DNA of 64,000 nt, from NCBI GenBank assembly GCA_934316845.1, contig CAKRDZ010000001.1, positions 1 to 64,000 on the forward strand, given 5' to 3'. A model generated the notes under the pieces. That model was not told the DNA's origin, made no database searches, and saw nothing but the letters and a program-made list of their open reading frames with translations. The DNA comes from an uncultured Eubacterium sp. (GTDB lineage: Bacteria > Bacillota > Clostridia > Lachnospirales > Lachnospiraceae). The position numbers and the translations under genes are program-made. This document shows, in pieces, positions 54,461-62,615 of this stretch (within the stretch, counting starts at the first letter, position 1; the number at the start of each line of letters is the position of its first letter).

Positions 54461-54887
54461 TAAAATACGGGAACACTTGACGACAGGCTGCCGTGCGCTT
54501 ATCGCGGCTGTGCTGCTTATCGCAGGGATCATCTGGCAGGCAGCAGCCGGAAAATTGCTGGATCAGACGGCATTTTACCTTATGGCGGCGGCAATGCTCT
54601 GCTTCGCTACGGTAATCTTCACAAAATGTAAGCCGGACATGATTCAATATGTCATCGGAAACATGATCGTATTGATCATCGGTTTCCTCCTCGGAGAATC
54701 CGACACCATCGGCGGAACAGTATTGTATACCCTTTGGATTGTGTGTCTCCTCGCCGACTGGGGGTTAAACATCTACCTCCTAAAACTGGAAAGTATTGGA
54801 AAAAGGATCGGACTTGGAGCCCTCGCCATGATCGTCAATGTACTGCTGATCGCAGTCGTTTACCTTGTACCGATTTTGGCGTTCTAG
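54453..54887 (+). CDS. Small four-helix membrane protein
   Basis: The 144-residue protein overlaps radA by 8 nt. Four hydrophobic stretches are seen: ALIAAVLLIAGIIWQ, FYLMAAAMLCFATVI, VIGNMIVLIIGFLLG and ALAMIVNVLLIAVVYLVPIL. Not recognised. Translational coupling to radA suggests co-expression, but no functional link can be shown. Confidence 0.6.
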   Translation: MYNKIREHLTTGCRALIAAVLLIAGIIWQAAAGKLLDQTAFYLMAAAMLCFATVIFTKCKPDMIQYVIGNMIVLIIGFLLGESDTIGGTVLYTLWIVCLLADWGLNIYLLKLESIGKRIGLGALAMIVNVLLIAVVYLVPILAF

Positions 54888-54912
54888 AAGAAGATTTAGA
54901 GAGAAATGTTAT

Positions 54913-54954
54913 GGGGCTGTCACCCTAAATAGTTAGTGTGGCAGCCCCTTGATT
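54913..54954 (+). terminator. Terminator after the radA unit
   Basis: An 11-bp stem GGGGCTGTCAC (54913-54923) with GTGGCAGCCCC (54938-54948), one G-U pair, then TTGATTTT. Confidence 0.8.
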
Positions 54955-55008
54955 TTGGCGATGCGGGAAGGCAGCGAAACCGGTGGAAAACGACGGGATT
55001 CGTTGCCT

Positions 55009-55452
55009 TTACCGCCGATAATAATATCCGTCCTGTGCATTGCTGTCTGTAAGGCCGTTAAATTTACATTTCAGTCGGCGCTTTGACAGATTTACCGTAA
55101 GGGTTGCTGTGTAACGGCCGTTTATCTTTTCCCATCCGCTTCCCGGAAAGTCGCAGTATAAAGAAGTAAATGTGGCTTTTATTTTTTTGCCTTTGATGAT
55201 TTTGTAAGTGCCTGTATCTTTGTTTCGCCATCCGCTCAATTGGACTTTTCCATTCGACTTGAATTTGAAAGTATACTGGCTTGAAAATTCCATGGTTGGA
55301 TCCGAGACTTTGTTTTTCCAGGTAGTTCCGCTCAATGTTTTCTTTGTGACCTTCTTTGTGACCTTCTTTGCGGCTGCATTTGCCGGAGTGTAAAATGATA
55401 CACTGATCAAACAAATAGCAAGAAGGAGACTGGTAACTGATTTTTTTAACAT
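55009..55452 (-). CDS. Small secreted basic protein
   Basis: ATG 55452 lies 8 nt after GAGGA. The 147-residue protein has a signal peptide (1-26), a Lys/Thr repeat (KKVTKKVTKKTL) and a beta-rich domain with SGTTWKNKVSDPTMEFSSQY and KFKSNGKVQLSGWR. It resembles small secreted lipocalin-like or META-like domains that read as stress or envelope proteins, but no family was named. It lies downstream of the NlpC gene on the same strand. Confidence 0.6.
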   Translation of the reverse strand: MLKKSVTSLLLAICLISVSFYTPANAAAKKVTKKVTKKTLSGTTWKNKVSDPTMEFSSQYTFKFKSNGKVQLSGWRNKDTGTYKIIKGKKIKATFTSLYCDFPGSGWEKINGRYTATLTVNLSKRRLKCKFNGLTDSNAQDGYYYRR

Positions 55453-55561
55453 AAATAAATTCCTCGCTTTCAATATGATATTTACAATAAAAAATATCTG
55501 TAAGGAATCCCTATCATATACTGGATATTCGATTCCAAACAGATATTTTTTTCGTTTATGT

Positions 55562-57016
55562 CTATCCGATCACTCGTCTTGCACAATACGGTGTACGGTA
55601 ACCGATATTACTTGTCGTGATACCGACACTAGGGTTACTTGCGTGGACGACACGACCACCGCCGATGCAGAGGGCTACGTGATTTACATGACCATTTCTT
55701 GCGTAGAAGATCAAGTCACCGGCTCTTGCTTCGGATACATTGATCTTTCTTCCGACACCGGACTGGGAACCGGATGTACGAGGAAGACTGATACCAAATT
55801 TGCGGAATACCGACATGGTAAATCCGGAACAGTCTGTACCGTTTGTCAGGCTGGTTCCTCCATACACATATGGATTGCCGACAAACTGCAGTGCGTAAGA
55901 AGCGATGGCAGATCCATCTCCGCTTCCGATGACATCGCCGCTGCCATTGGAGCTGTTTCCTCCGCCGGAAGACTTATGCGAAGAACCTGAGCTGCTGGAA
56001 CTGCTCGAAGAACTTGAACTGCTCTTGTGGGAGCCGGAAGAACTTCCGCTGCTGCTCTTGTGCGAAGAAGAACTTGAACTGCCGGAACTGCTCGAAGAAC
56101 TTGAACTGCTGGAGCTGCTTGAAGAACCGGAATTGCTGGAAGCCTGCTGCTGTTGACGCTGTTGTGCCTCCTGCTCCGCGCGTGCGGCGGCAGCTTCGGC
56201 GGCTGCTTTTTTGCGGGCAGCCTCGCGCTCTTCCTCAATGGAAACCGCTTTTTTGAATTTTACGGTAATATCAACATATTCTTTGGAGACAAATCCTTTG
56301 GTGTCACCATCGACCATAATCTTAACCCATTCTTTGTCTTCGCGGATGACTTCAAAACTCTCTTCGCCGGAGACAAGGGTAAGTACGGCACAGTCCGTAT
56401 TTTTGGCTTCGCGGACTTTCAATGTTTCGGTGTTAATGGTTGCAATCTTTGTTCCGAATTTGTCTACCATTTTTTCGGCGCTGTATCCGATGGCAAGGTA
56501 GTCAGACATAATGTAGCCCTCTACCTGACCGGATTTGATCTTAACCCAGTCACCGATTCGTTTAACAATTCTTGCAGCACTGCCGCGGTAAAGTTTTCCG
56601 ACGACTTTGCTGTCTGTATTTGGTTTTTTTCGAACATTTACATAATCTGCTGCGACAGAAATACCGATATTTTCATATTCGGACTTCGGTTTTGGCGTTG
56701 CCGTTGGCTCTGCTGCAGGTTCCGGAGTTGGTGCGGCCGGATCGATCGCGGCGCCGGAAGCGGCATTCGGATCGGTTTCAGGGGCTGCAGCGTCTGTGGC
56801 TGCCGGCTCATCGGCAAAGGCAACAATTGCCTCCGGATTGGAAGCAGCGCCTGCGGACTGGCTGTCCACATATTGCTCTAAAGTGTAAGACATGCCGGCA
56901 AGTTCCGTCTCACTGCACATAGTAGTGGACAGGGCGGGAAGATAATTTCCGCCGATGCCTGCAGTGATCAAAGCACCGGTACATAAGAATACAGTCCATA
57001 TTCTTTTGTTATGCAT
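55562..57016 (-). CDS. Secreted NlpC/P60 peptidoglycan endopeptidase with SH3 domains
   Basis: The 484-residue protein has a signal peptide (1-30), a Pro/Ala linker, two SH3-like domains (about 110-170 and 190-255), a coiled stretch, a long Ser/Gly/His-rich spacer (about 290-360) and the NlpC/P60 domain (about 370-484). The Cys-His catalytic residues are seen as C396 (TDCSGF) and the His of GHVNHVAL, with VVHASNP near the end. It cuts peptide stems of peptidoglycan and the SH3 domains bind the wall. A consensus promoter lies upstream on the minus strand. Confidence 0.92.
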   Translation of the reverse strand: MHNKRIWTVFLCTGALITAGIGGNYLPALSTTMCSETELAGMSYTLEQYVDSQSAGAASNPEAIVAFADEPAATDAAAPETDPNAASGAAIDPAAPTPEPAAEPTATPKPKSEYENIGISVAADYVNVRKKPNTDSKVVGKLYRGSAARIVKRIGDWVKIKSGQVEGYIMSDYLAIGYSAEKMVDKFGTKIATINTETLKVREAKNTDCAVLTLVSGEESFEVIREDKEWVKIMVDGDTKGFVSKEYVDITVKFKKAVSIEEEREAARKKAAAEAAAARAEQEAQQRQQQQASSNSGSSSSSSSSSSSSSSGSSSSSSHKSSSGSSSGSHKSSSSSSSSSSSSGSSHKSSGGGNSSNGSGDVIGSGDGSAIASYALQFVGNPYVYGGTSLTNGTDCSGFTMSVFRKFGISLPRTSGSQSGVGRKINVSEARAGDLIFYARNGHVNHVALCIGGGRVVHASNPSVGITTSNIGYRTPYCARRVIG

Positions 57017-57108
57017 GCGAATCCTCCATTCTCGTTTTCTGATTTAACGTAAAGGTAAAAAATTACAAATCTTTAAGAAAATATTACAAAAATATTACGT
57101 ACATACAC

Positions 57109-57137
57109 AGTATACCAAGATTCCCCTTTCTTGTCAA
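57109..57137 (-). promoter_or_regulatory. Promoter of the NlpC/P60 gene
   Basis: Minus strand: TTGACA (57137-57132), 17-bp spacer, TATACT (57114-57109). It lies 93 nt before the start codon, leaving an AT-rich leader. The rest of 57138-57298 shows nothing clear. Confidence 0.82.
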
Positions 57138-57298
57138 GCAATAGCAAAAGAGAAATCCTGCCAATTTGGTTATAAATATTTGATTATAGTGGAGATAAAC
57201 AAATATCTACTAGGCAATTAGAAAAAGATATGTTATACTTATATGTAGTTAATTCCGTTTAAAACGAATTCAGCGCATGGAGTGTGGTATAAAGTGGT

Positions 57299-57676
57299 TT
57301 ATTTTTCAACGATGGCTTCAATTTCAATGAGCACATCTTTTGGAAGACGGGCTACTTCTACACAGGAACGTGCAGGAAAATCCGTCGTAAAATATTTGGC
57401 ATAAATTTCGTTTACTTTAGCGAAATCGTCCATATTTTTAATGAAAACGGTTGTTTTAATTGTATTTTCAATCTTTGCTCCGGCAGCTTCGATCAAAGCG
57501 GCAAGATTTCCAATTGCCTGATCTGCCTGTGCTTCGATCCCTCCCTCTGCCAATTCACCGGTGGATGGAACAATCGGGATCACACCGGAAGTAAATAACA
57601 GACCATTTACTTCAATGGCCTGTGAATAAGGACCGATAGCGGCTGGTGCTTTAGGGGTTGAAATGATTTTTTTCAT
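57299..57676 (-). CDS. ridA: RidA family reactive imine deaminase
   Basis: The 125-residue protein fits RidA/YjgF in length and motifs: APAAIGPYSQAIEVNGLLFTSG at the N-terminus and PARSCVEVARLPKDVLIEIEAI, which includes the substrate-binding Arg (PARS). RidA hydrolyses reactive enamine/imine intermediates such as 2-aminoacrylate released by PLP enzymes, protecting other enzymes. It is a single gene, opposite to the following kinase gene. Confidence 0.94.
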   Translation of the reverse strand: MKKIISTPKAPAAIGPYSQAIEVNGLLFTSGVIPIVPSTGELAEGGIEAQADQAIGNLAALIEAAGAKIENTIKTTVFIKNMDDFAKVNEIYAKYFTTDFPARSCVEVARLPKDVLIEIEAIVEK

Positions 57677-57857
57677 AAGGGTTCACCTTTATCCTTTCTT
57701 ATTATTATACGTATATTATAATACCGTTTGTCAACCGCGTTGTCAATACGGCCGGAGTGTCTTTTTTCACAAAAGAACTGGAAATTTTGCAAAAAATTTT
57801 GTATAATATAGATAAGAAAACGCGATATGCGATGATAAGAAAGGCAGGTTGAGTATT

Positions 57858-58469
57858 ATGAAAACGATTATTACAATAAACAGACAATACGGAAGCGGCG
57901 GACGTGAGATTGGAAGAAAACTGGCAGAACAGTTGGGTGTTCCGTTTTACGACAATGAGATTATTTCCCGTGCGGCCAAAGAGACCGGATTTTCGGAGGC
58001 GGCATTTGAGACGGTAGAAGATAAGGCGACAAACAGCCTGCTCTACTCGATCGCGATGGGAATGAATGTCTTTACGAATCAAGATGCAGGATTTGCAGGC
58101 TTATCTCTGGATGACCGCATTTTCCTGGCACAGTCCAATGTGATCCGTAAAGTGGCAGAAGAGGGAGGCTGCGTCATCGTGGGACGCTGTGCTGACTACA
58201 TATTGAAAGATTATGAAAATGTCGTAAATATCTTCATACGCGCAAATCTGGATTTTCGTATCAAACGTTCGATCCAGGTGGATCAGCTTGACGAGAGCAA
58301 AGCCGGTGAGATTGTATCGAAAAAAGATAAAAGTCGTGGAAATTATTATCGATACCATGCCGGAGAGCGCTGGGATAACCTGATGAATTATGATCTCGTT
58401 CTGCGAAGCGATCTTGTCGGAATTGACAAAGCTGTAGAATGTATTAAAAATTATGTGGAGGCGATGTAA
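57858..58469 (+). CDS. Cytidylate kinase-like family protein
   Basis: ATG 57858 is preferred to TTG 57849 because of its distance (9 nt) from the AGG site. The 203-residue protein has an N-terminal nucleotide-binding loop INRQYGSGGREIGRKLAE, GCVIVGRCADYIL and NYYRYHAGERWDNLMNYDLVL. This group is related to cytidylate kinase but differs from the main cmk enzyme; its substrate in vivo is not established. The next gene is the xylanase, 42 nt downstream. Confidence 0.85.
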   Translation: MKTIITINRQYGSGGREIGRKLAEQLGVPFYDNEIISRAAKETGFSEAAFETVEDKATNSLLYSIAMGMNVFTNQDAGFAGLSLDDRIFLAQSNVIRKVAEEGGCVIVGRCADYILKDYENVVNIFIRANLDFRIKRSIQVDQLDESKAGEIVSKKDKSRGNYYRYHAGERWDNLMNYDLVLRSDLVGIDKAVECIKNYVEAM

Positions 58470-58511
58470 TATCTGATCTGCAGCCGCCTCACACAAAGAA
58501 GGAGAATGAAA

Positions 58512-60749
58512 ATGACACATAAGTCAATGCGAAAAGCGATGGCTGCGGTTCTTAGTGCAGCAATGCTTTTTCAGATGAGTGCAGCTCCGGCAACACAGGC
58601 TGCTGCCAAAGTTAAATTAGCAAAAAAATCAATCGTTTTGACAGAAAAGAAGTCTAAAACGGTGAAAGTTACTGGCGTAAAAAAAGCCAAGATAAAGAAA
58701 GTAAAATGGTCTGTCAACAATAAAAAAGTTGCAGCGGTGAAAGCAAGCGGCAAGACGGCAGTAAAGGTAACGGCAAAAAAAGCCGGCAGTGCCAAAGTAA
58801 AGGGTAAATTTACGTTGAAAGGCAGTAAGAAGGTACAGAAAGTTACGTTGAAGGTAAAGGTAAAGGCAGCTTCGAAAAAACAAGTGACGCTGGAGACGAC
58901 AGCACCTGCTTCCGAGGCACCGAAAGCGACGTCGGCAGCTTCTGCTTCACCGACAAATACACCTTCACAGACACCATCGGCAAATCCGAATGTGTCTCAG
59001 GCACCATCGACAAATCCGAATGTGTCTCAGGCACCATCGACAAATCCGGATGCGTCTCAGGCACCATCGGCAAGCCCGGATGCTTCACAGGCACCGAGTC
59101 AGACACCGGCAGCAAGCCAGTCACCGGAAGATTTTCAGCCGGTACTTTTCAAAAGTGCGGCATTTGAAGAGGGAACCGATGGTTTTGTTTCCCGCGGTCC
59201 GAGTAAAGTATCCCAGGCAGATAACGGATATGAGGGCAAATGTCTTTATGTAACCGGCCGTACGAATGCATGGAACGGAGTGGCGATCGATGTAACCGAT
59301 TCCATCGTGCCGGGTGCAAAGTATCGTGTGACAGCCTACATGAAACAGATGTCCGGCGATACGACACCAATAAAATGTTCTGTACAGATGGGACAGACGT
59401 ATCCGGAGATCGCGACAGTAGAAGAAGCACCATCCGGAGAATGGGTGAAGATTGAAGGCGAGATTGAAGTCGCATCTTCTTTCTCCGAATATTTGATCTA
59501 TTTTGAAATGCCTAAAGACAACACGGCAGATTTTTACCTGGATTCGGTGGAGATCACACAGATTTCCAAAGGTAAAGATGTGATTGATCCGAATACTTTG
59601 GACAGCATCAAAGATACCTACAAAGATATTTTCCAATATATGGGAACTTGTGCAAGCTACTACGGTTACGGGGCAAAGAAAGACCAGCTTACAACACCGA
59701 AACTGGTTAATTTCATCAAACGCCAGTTCAACAGTATTACACTGGAAAATGAGATGAAGCCGGATACGGTTCTTGGCAATTCTTACAGCAAGAAACTGAT
59801 CAGCGTAGAGGAAGCAAGGAAACTTGGTTATAGTATTCCGGACAATTATGCGGATGACGAAGTACCACAACTTTCGCTGGATGCTGTAGATAAAACATTG
59901 GAATTCTGCGCAAAAAATAATATTAAAATGCGTGCACACACATTGATGTGGCATCAGCAGACACCAAATTGGTTCTTTGCAGAAGATTATAGTGGAAAGA
60001 CGCCAGCGACACCGGAAGTGATGGATGCCCGGCTTGAATTCTTTGTCCGTACGGTGATGAGACATGTCATGGATAAAGAAAAGGACCTTACCGGAAAAGC
60101 AGGAAGTATTGTTTACGCATGGGATGTGACAAACGAGTACATTCACCGTACCAATGAACCGACAGATCCAAGCTGGATGGACGTTTACGGCGACATGGGA
60201 CTTCAGCCATCCTACGTAAAGAAAGCCTTTACAATTGCTTATGAAGAGTTGGAAAACCGTGGACTTCAGAATGACGTTACATTATTCTACAATGACTACG
60301 ACGAGTATGATTGTGCCGATGACATTGTTTCTCTTGTGAACTTCATCAACAGTGACAAGAAGATCTGTGGTGGAATCGGTATGCAGAGCCACCTGACCGG
60401 ACCGGAAAATCCGACGATCGATCTGTATGCAGAGACATTGGATAAATTCCTTGCGACCGGACTGGAGGTTCAGGTAACTGAACTGGATGCGGAAGTAAAA
60501 AGCGCTGAGAATGATGAAGAGGGACTTGCAGAGCAGGCAGCTTACATGAAGGCCATCATGGAGACGATTGTTAAAAAACAGTTGAATCGTGATAAAAATG
60601 CAAATCCAAAGGGAATTACCGGTGTTACGGTCTGGGGACTGTATGACAGCTGTTCCTGGAGAAACAACATTCCGCTTTTGTTCGGATCCGGCATCAACGA
60701 TCCAAAACCATCTTTCTATGCATTCATAGAGGCAGCAAAAGCAAGATAA
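58512..60749 (+). CDS. Secreted GH10 endo-1,4-beta-xylanase with Ig-like and CBM-like domains
   Basis: ATG 58512 lies 8 nt from AAGGAG; ATG 58506 is too close. The 745-residue protein has a signal peptide (1-31), a lysine-rich Ig-like domain (about 34-120), a Ser/Pro/Gln linker with repeated NPNVSQAPST units, a CBM4/9/22-like sandwich (about 205-350) and a GH10 barrel (about 370-745). The acid/base is E542 (DVTNEYIH) and the nucleophile E657 (VTELDAE). It would cut xylan outside the cell. The very basic Ig domain may hold it to the negatively charged wall. Confidence 0.93.
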   Translation: MTHKSMRKAMAAVLSAAMLFQMSAAPATQAAAKVKLAKKSIVLTEKKSKTVKVTGVKKAKIKKVKWSVNNKKVAAVKASGKTAVKVTAKKAGSAKVKGKFTLKGSKKVQKVTLKVKVKAASKKQVTLETTAPASEAPKATSAASASPTNTPSQTPSANPNVSQAPSTNPNVSQAPSTNPDASQAPSASPDASQAPSQTPAASQSPEDFQPVLFKSAAFEEGTDGFVSRGPSKVSQADNGYEGKCLYVTGRTNAWNGVAIDVTDSIVPGAKYRVTAYMKQMSGDTTPIKCSVQMGQTYPEIATVEEAPSGEWVKIEGEIEVASSFSEYLIYFEMPKDNTADFYLDSVEITQISKGKDVIDPNTLDSIKDTYKDIFQYMGTCASYYGYGAKKDQLTTPKLVNFIKRQFNSITLENEMKPDTVLGNSYSKKLISVEEARKLGYSIPDNYADDEVPQLSLDAVDKTLEFCAKNNIKMRAHTLMWHQQTPNWFFAEDYSGKTPATPEVMDARLEFFVRTVMRHVMDKEKDLTGKAGSIVYAWDVTNEYIHRTNEPTDPSWMDVYGDMGLQPSYVKKAFTIAYEELENRGLQNDVTLFYNDYDEYDCADDIVSLVNFINSDKKICGGIGMQSHLTGPENPTIDLYAETLDKFLATGLEVQVTELDAEVKSAENDEEGLAEQAAYMKAIMETIVKKQLNRDKNANPKGITGVTVWGLYDSCSWRNNIPLLFGSGINDPKPSFYAFIEAAKAR

Positions 60750-60775
60750 AAATAAAGTGATTTGTTTACTTGTAG

Positions 60776-60807
60776 CAAGCGTTCACGGCAAGTGCCGTGA
60801 GCGCTTG
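60776..60807 (+). terminator. Terminator-like hairpin after the xylanase gene
   Basis: A 14-bp stem (60776-60789 with 60794-60807, one G-U pair, AAGT loop). The following T-tract is modest. Confidence 0.65.
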
Positions 60808-60808
60808 T

Positions 60809-60877
60809 GTGATTTTAGGGCGAGAAGTGTGATTTTAGGGCGAGAAGTGTGATTTTAGGGCGAGAAGTGTGATTTTT
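60809..60877 (+). repeat. Three and a half 20-bp direct tandem repeats
   Basis: The unit GTGATTTTAGGGCGAGAAGT occurs exactly at 60809-60828, 60829-60848 and 60849-60868, with a partial fourth to 60877. There is no spacer, so it is not a CRISPR array. Confidence 0.9.
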
Positions 60878-61116
60878 GGTCTGGACAGAAGAAAATACAA
60901 TTTAGACCATAAGAATTTGAGGATGGATTTGGTTCAAACCCAAAAAAATTCGTTTTGAACCATAAAATCACGAGAGAAGTTTGGCTTAAATGGATAATAT
61001 GGCAATTTGGGGCAAAAACTATATGAAGTTTGTATGGTCTGGGCAGAGAAAATCAATTCTGGGTCAAGTACAAAGGCGAAAACGTGTGATTCGAATACAA
61101 AAAAACATGAAAAAAG

Positions 61117-61181
61117 TCAAAAACGCATAACAAAACACCTCAAAAACACGTAACGAAACGCCTCAAAAACACGTAATAACA
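61117..61181 (+). repeat. Near-perfect 23-bp direct repeats
   Basis: Units at 61117-61139, 61140-61162 and a partial one to 61181 begin TCAAAAAC and share AAAAAC.C.TAAC. They lie just upstream of the MFS promoter. The rest of the 504-bp gap (60750-61253) has no gene; it also holds an inverted repeat around GGTTCAAA/TTTTGAACC (near 60930-60962). Confidence 0.75.
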
Positions 61182-61182
61182 G

Positions 61183-61211
61183 TTGACAAACAACGAAATT
61201 TGGTGTATTTT
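61183..61211 (+). promoter_or_regulatory. Promoter of the MFS transporter gene
   Basis: Perfect -35 TTGACA (61183-61188), 17-bp spacer, weak -10 TATTTT (61206-61211). Confidence 0.6.
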
Positions 61212-61253
61212 TAAGAAAGATAATAATCTGAGAAATGAGAGAGGAAACCTACC

Positions 61254-62438
61254 ATGCAGTCCCAAAACTACCAAAGAACCATGATCGCCTGTTTTATCGC
61301 CTATATGGTGCAGGCGGTTGTCAATAATTTCGTACCATTACTATTTGTAACATTTCAGCAGACCTACGATATCCCGATGGCGAAGATCACGCTGCTTATC
61401 ACATTGAATTTTCTGATCCAGCTGGTGATCGACCTTTTGTCAGCCGGGTTCGTGGACAAGATCGGATACCGCGCATCGGTCATGCTGGCGCATATCTGTG
61501 CGGCAGCCGGCTTTGTGCTGCTTACGATACTGCCGGAAATGCTGTCCGATCCGTTTGTCGGAATCCTGATCGCCGTCATGATCTATGCCGTCGGCGGAGG
61601 ATTGATCGAAGTGCTTATCAGCCCGATCGTCGAAGCCTGTCCGACCGACAATAAAGAAAAAGCGATGAGTCTCCTGCACTCCTTTTACTGCTGGGGACAC
61701 GTCGGCGTTGTCCTGCTTTCGACGGCGTTCTTTGCGGCGGCCGGTATATGCAATTGGAAAATTCTTGCAATTCTATGGGCAATGCTTCCAATTGTAAATT
61801 TAGTTCTGTTTGCGGGCGCGCCGATCTATTCGCTTCATGAAGAAAACGAGACGGGAATACCGGTGAAGGAATTATTCCGGCAGAAAATATTCTGGATCCT
61901 TATGATAATGATGCTCTGTGCGGGCGCGTCCGAGCAGGCGGTCAGCCAGTGGGCATCGCTTTTTGCGGAAAAAGGATTGGGTGTGACAAAGACGATCGGC
62001 GATCTCGCCGGCCCGATGTCGTTTGCCGTGTTAATGGGAACTTCGCGCCTGTTATATGGAAAATACGGAGAAAAATGGGATCTCAACCGATTTATGGCAG
62101 GAAGCTGCGTGCTGTGTGTCCTTTCGTACCTTTGCATCGTCTTTGTGCCAAATGCCGCGGTCAATTTATTGGGCTGTGCGGTCTGCGGTTTTTCTGTGGG
62201 TATCCTCTGGCCGGGGACATTCAGTAAAGCCTCTGCTGCGATCCGGCGGGGCGGAACGGCTTTGTTTGCCTTTCTGGCCCTGGCAGGCGATGTCGGCTGC
62301 TCCGGCGGGCCGACAGTAACCGGCATGGTGTCAAGTTTGTTTGACAATAATCTGAAAATGGGAATCTTGGCGGCAATCGTATTTCCAATCTTATTATTGG
62401 TTGGATTAGTTGTGTCGCAAAAAGAAGAAAAACAATAG
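61254..62438 (+). CDS. Major facilitator superfamily transporter
   Basis: The 394-residue protein shows 12 hydrophobic segments in two sets of six. The loop after helix 2 reads DKIGYRASV, a weak form of the MFS signature, and GLIEVLISPIVEACP lies in the N-terminal half. It looks like the fucose permease/sugar-type MFS group in general layout. Substrate unknown; its place after a xylanase allows a sugar role but does not show one. It has its own promoter. Confidence 0.82.
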   Translation: MQSQNYQRTMIACFIAYMVQAVVNNFVPLLFVTFQQTYDIPMAKITLLITLNFLIQLVIDLLSAGFVDKIGYRASVMLAHICAAAGFVLLTILPEMLSDPFVGILIAVMIYAVGGGLIEVLISPIVEACPTDNKEKAMSLLHSFYCWGHVGVVLLSTAFFAAAGICNWKILAILWAMLPIVNLVLFAGAPIYSLHEENETGIPVKELFRQKIFWILMIMMLCAGASEQAVSQWASLFAEKGLGVTKTIGDLAGPMSFAVLMGTSRLLYGKYGEKWDLNRFMAGSCVLCVLSYLCIVFVPNAAVNLLGCAVCGFSVGILWPGTFSKASAAIRRGGTALFAFLALAGDVGCSGGPTVTGMVSSLFDNNLKMGILAAIVFPILLLVGLVVSQKEEKQ

Positions 62439-62450
62439 TTTATATACAAG

Positions 62451-62472
62451 CGGATCTTCCGGACAGGATCCG
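62451..62472 (+). terminator. Hairpin after the MFS gene
   Basis: CGGATC (62451-62456) pairs with GATCCG (62467-62472). A weak stem with only a short T-tract after it. Confidence 0.35.
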
Positions 62473-62544
62473 TATTATCACACACTGTAAAAACGAGCCA
62501 TTTTGCCCGTTCGTGTCGTATTTGGTTCTTTCGTGTTAAGAGTA

Positions 62545-62573
62545 TTGAGAAGCACCTGTATTTATGTTAAAAT
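62545..62573 (+). promoter_or_regulatory. Promoter of the DUF6273-type gene
   Basis: -35 TTGAGA (62545-62550), 17-bp spacer, -10 TAAAAT (62568-62573) preceded by TGT (extended -10). Confidence 0.7.
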
Positions 62574-62615
62574 GATTGCATTTTACAGGAAACCGAAAGG
62601 AAAAGGAGAATCAAT

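Noticed and set aside
57190..57298. Possible plus-strand promoter (TGT-TATACT near 57230)
   Set aside because: No plus-strand gene or clear RNA structure follows before the convergent ridA gene; likely chance in AT-rich DNA.
59121..60146. 341-codon minus-strand open frame opposite the xylanase
   Set aside because: Shadow of the GH10 gene, whose catalytic residues are all present on the plus strand.
60809..60877. Possible CRISPR array
   Set aside because: The 20-bp units are directly adjacent with no spacers and no cas gene is present.
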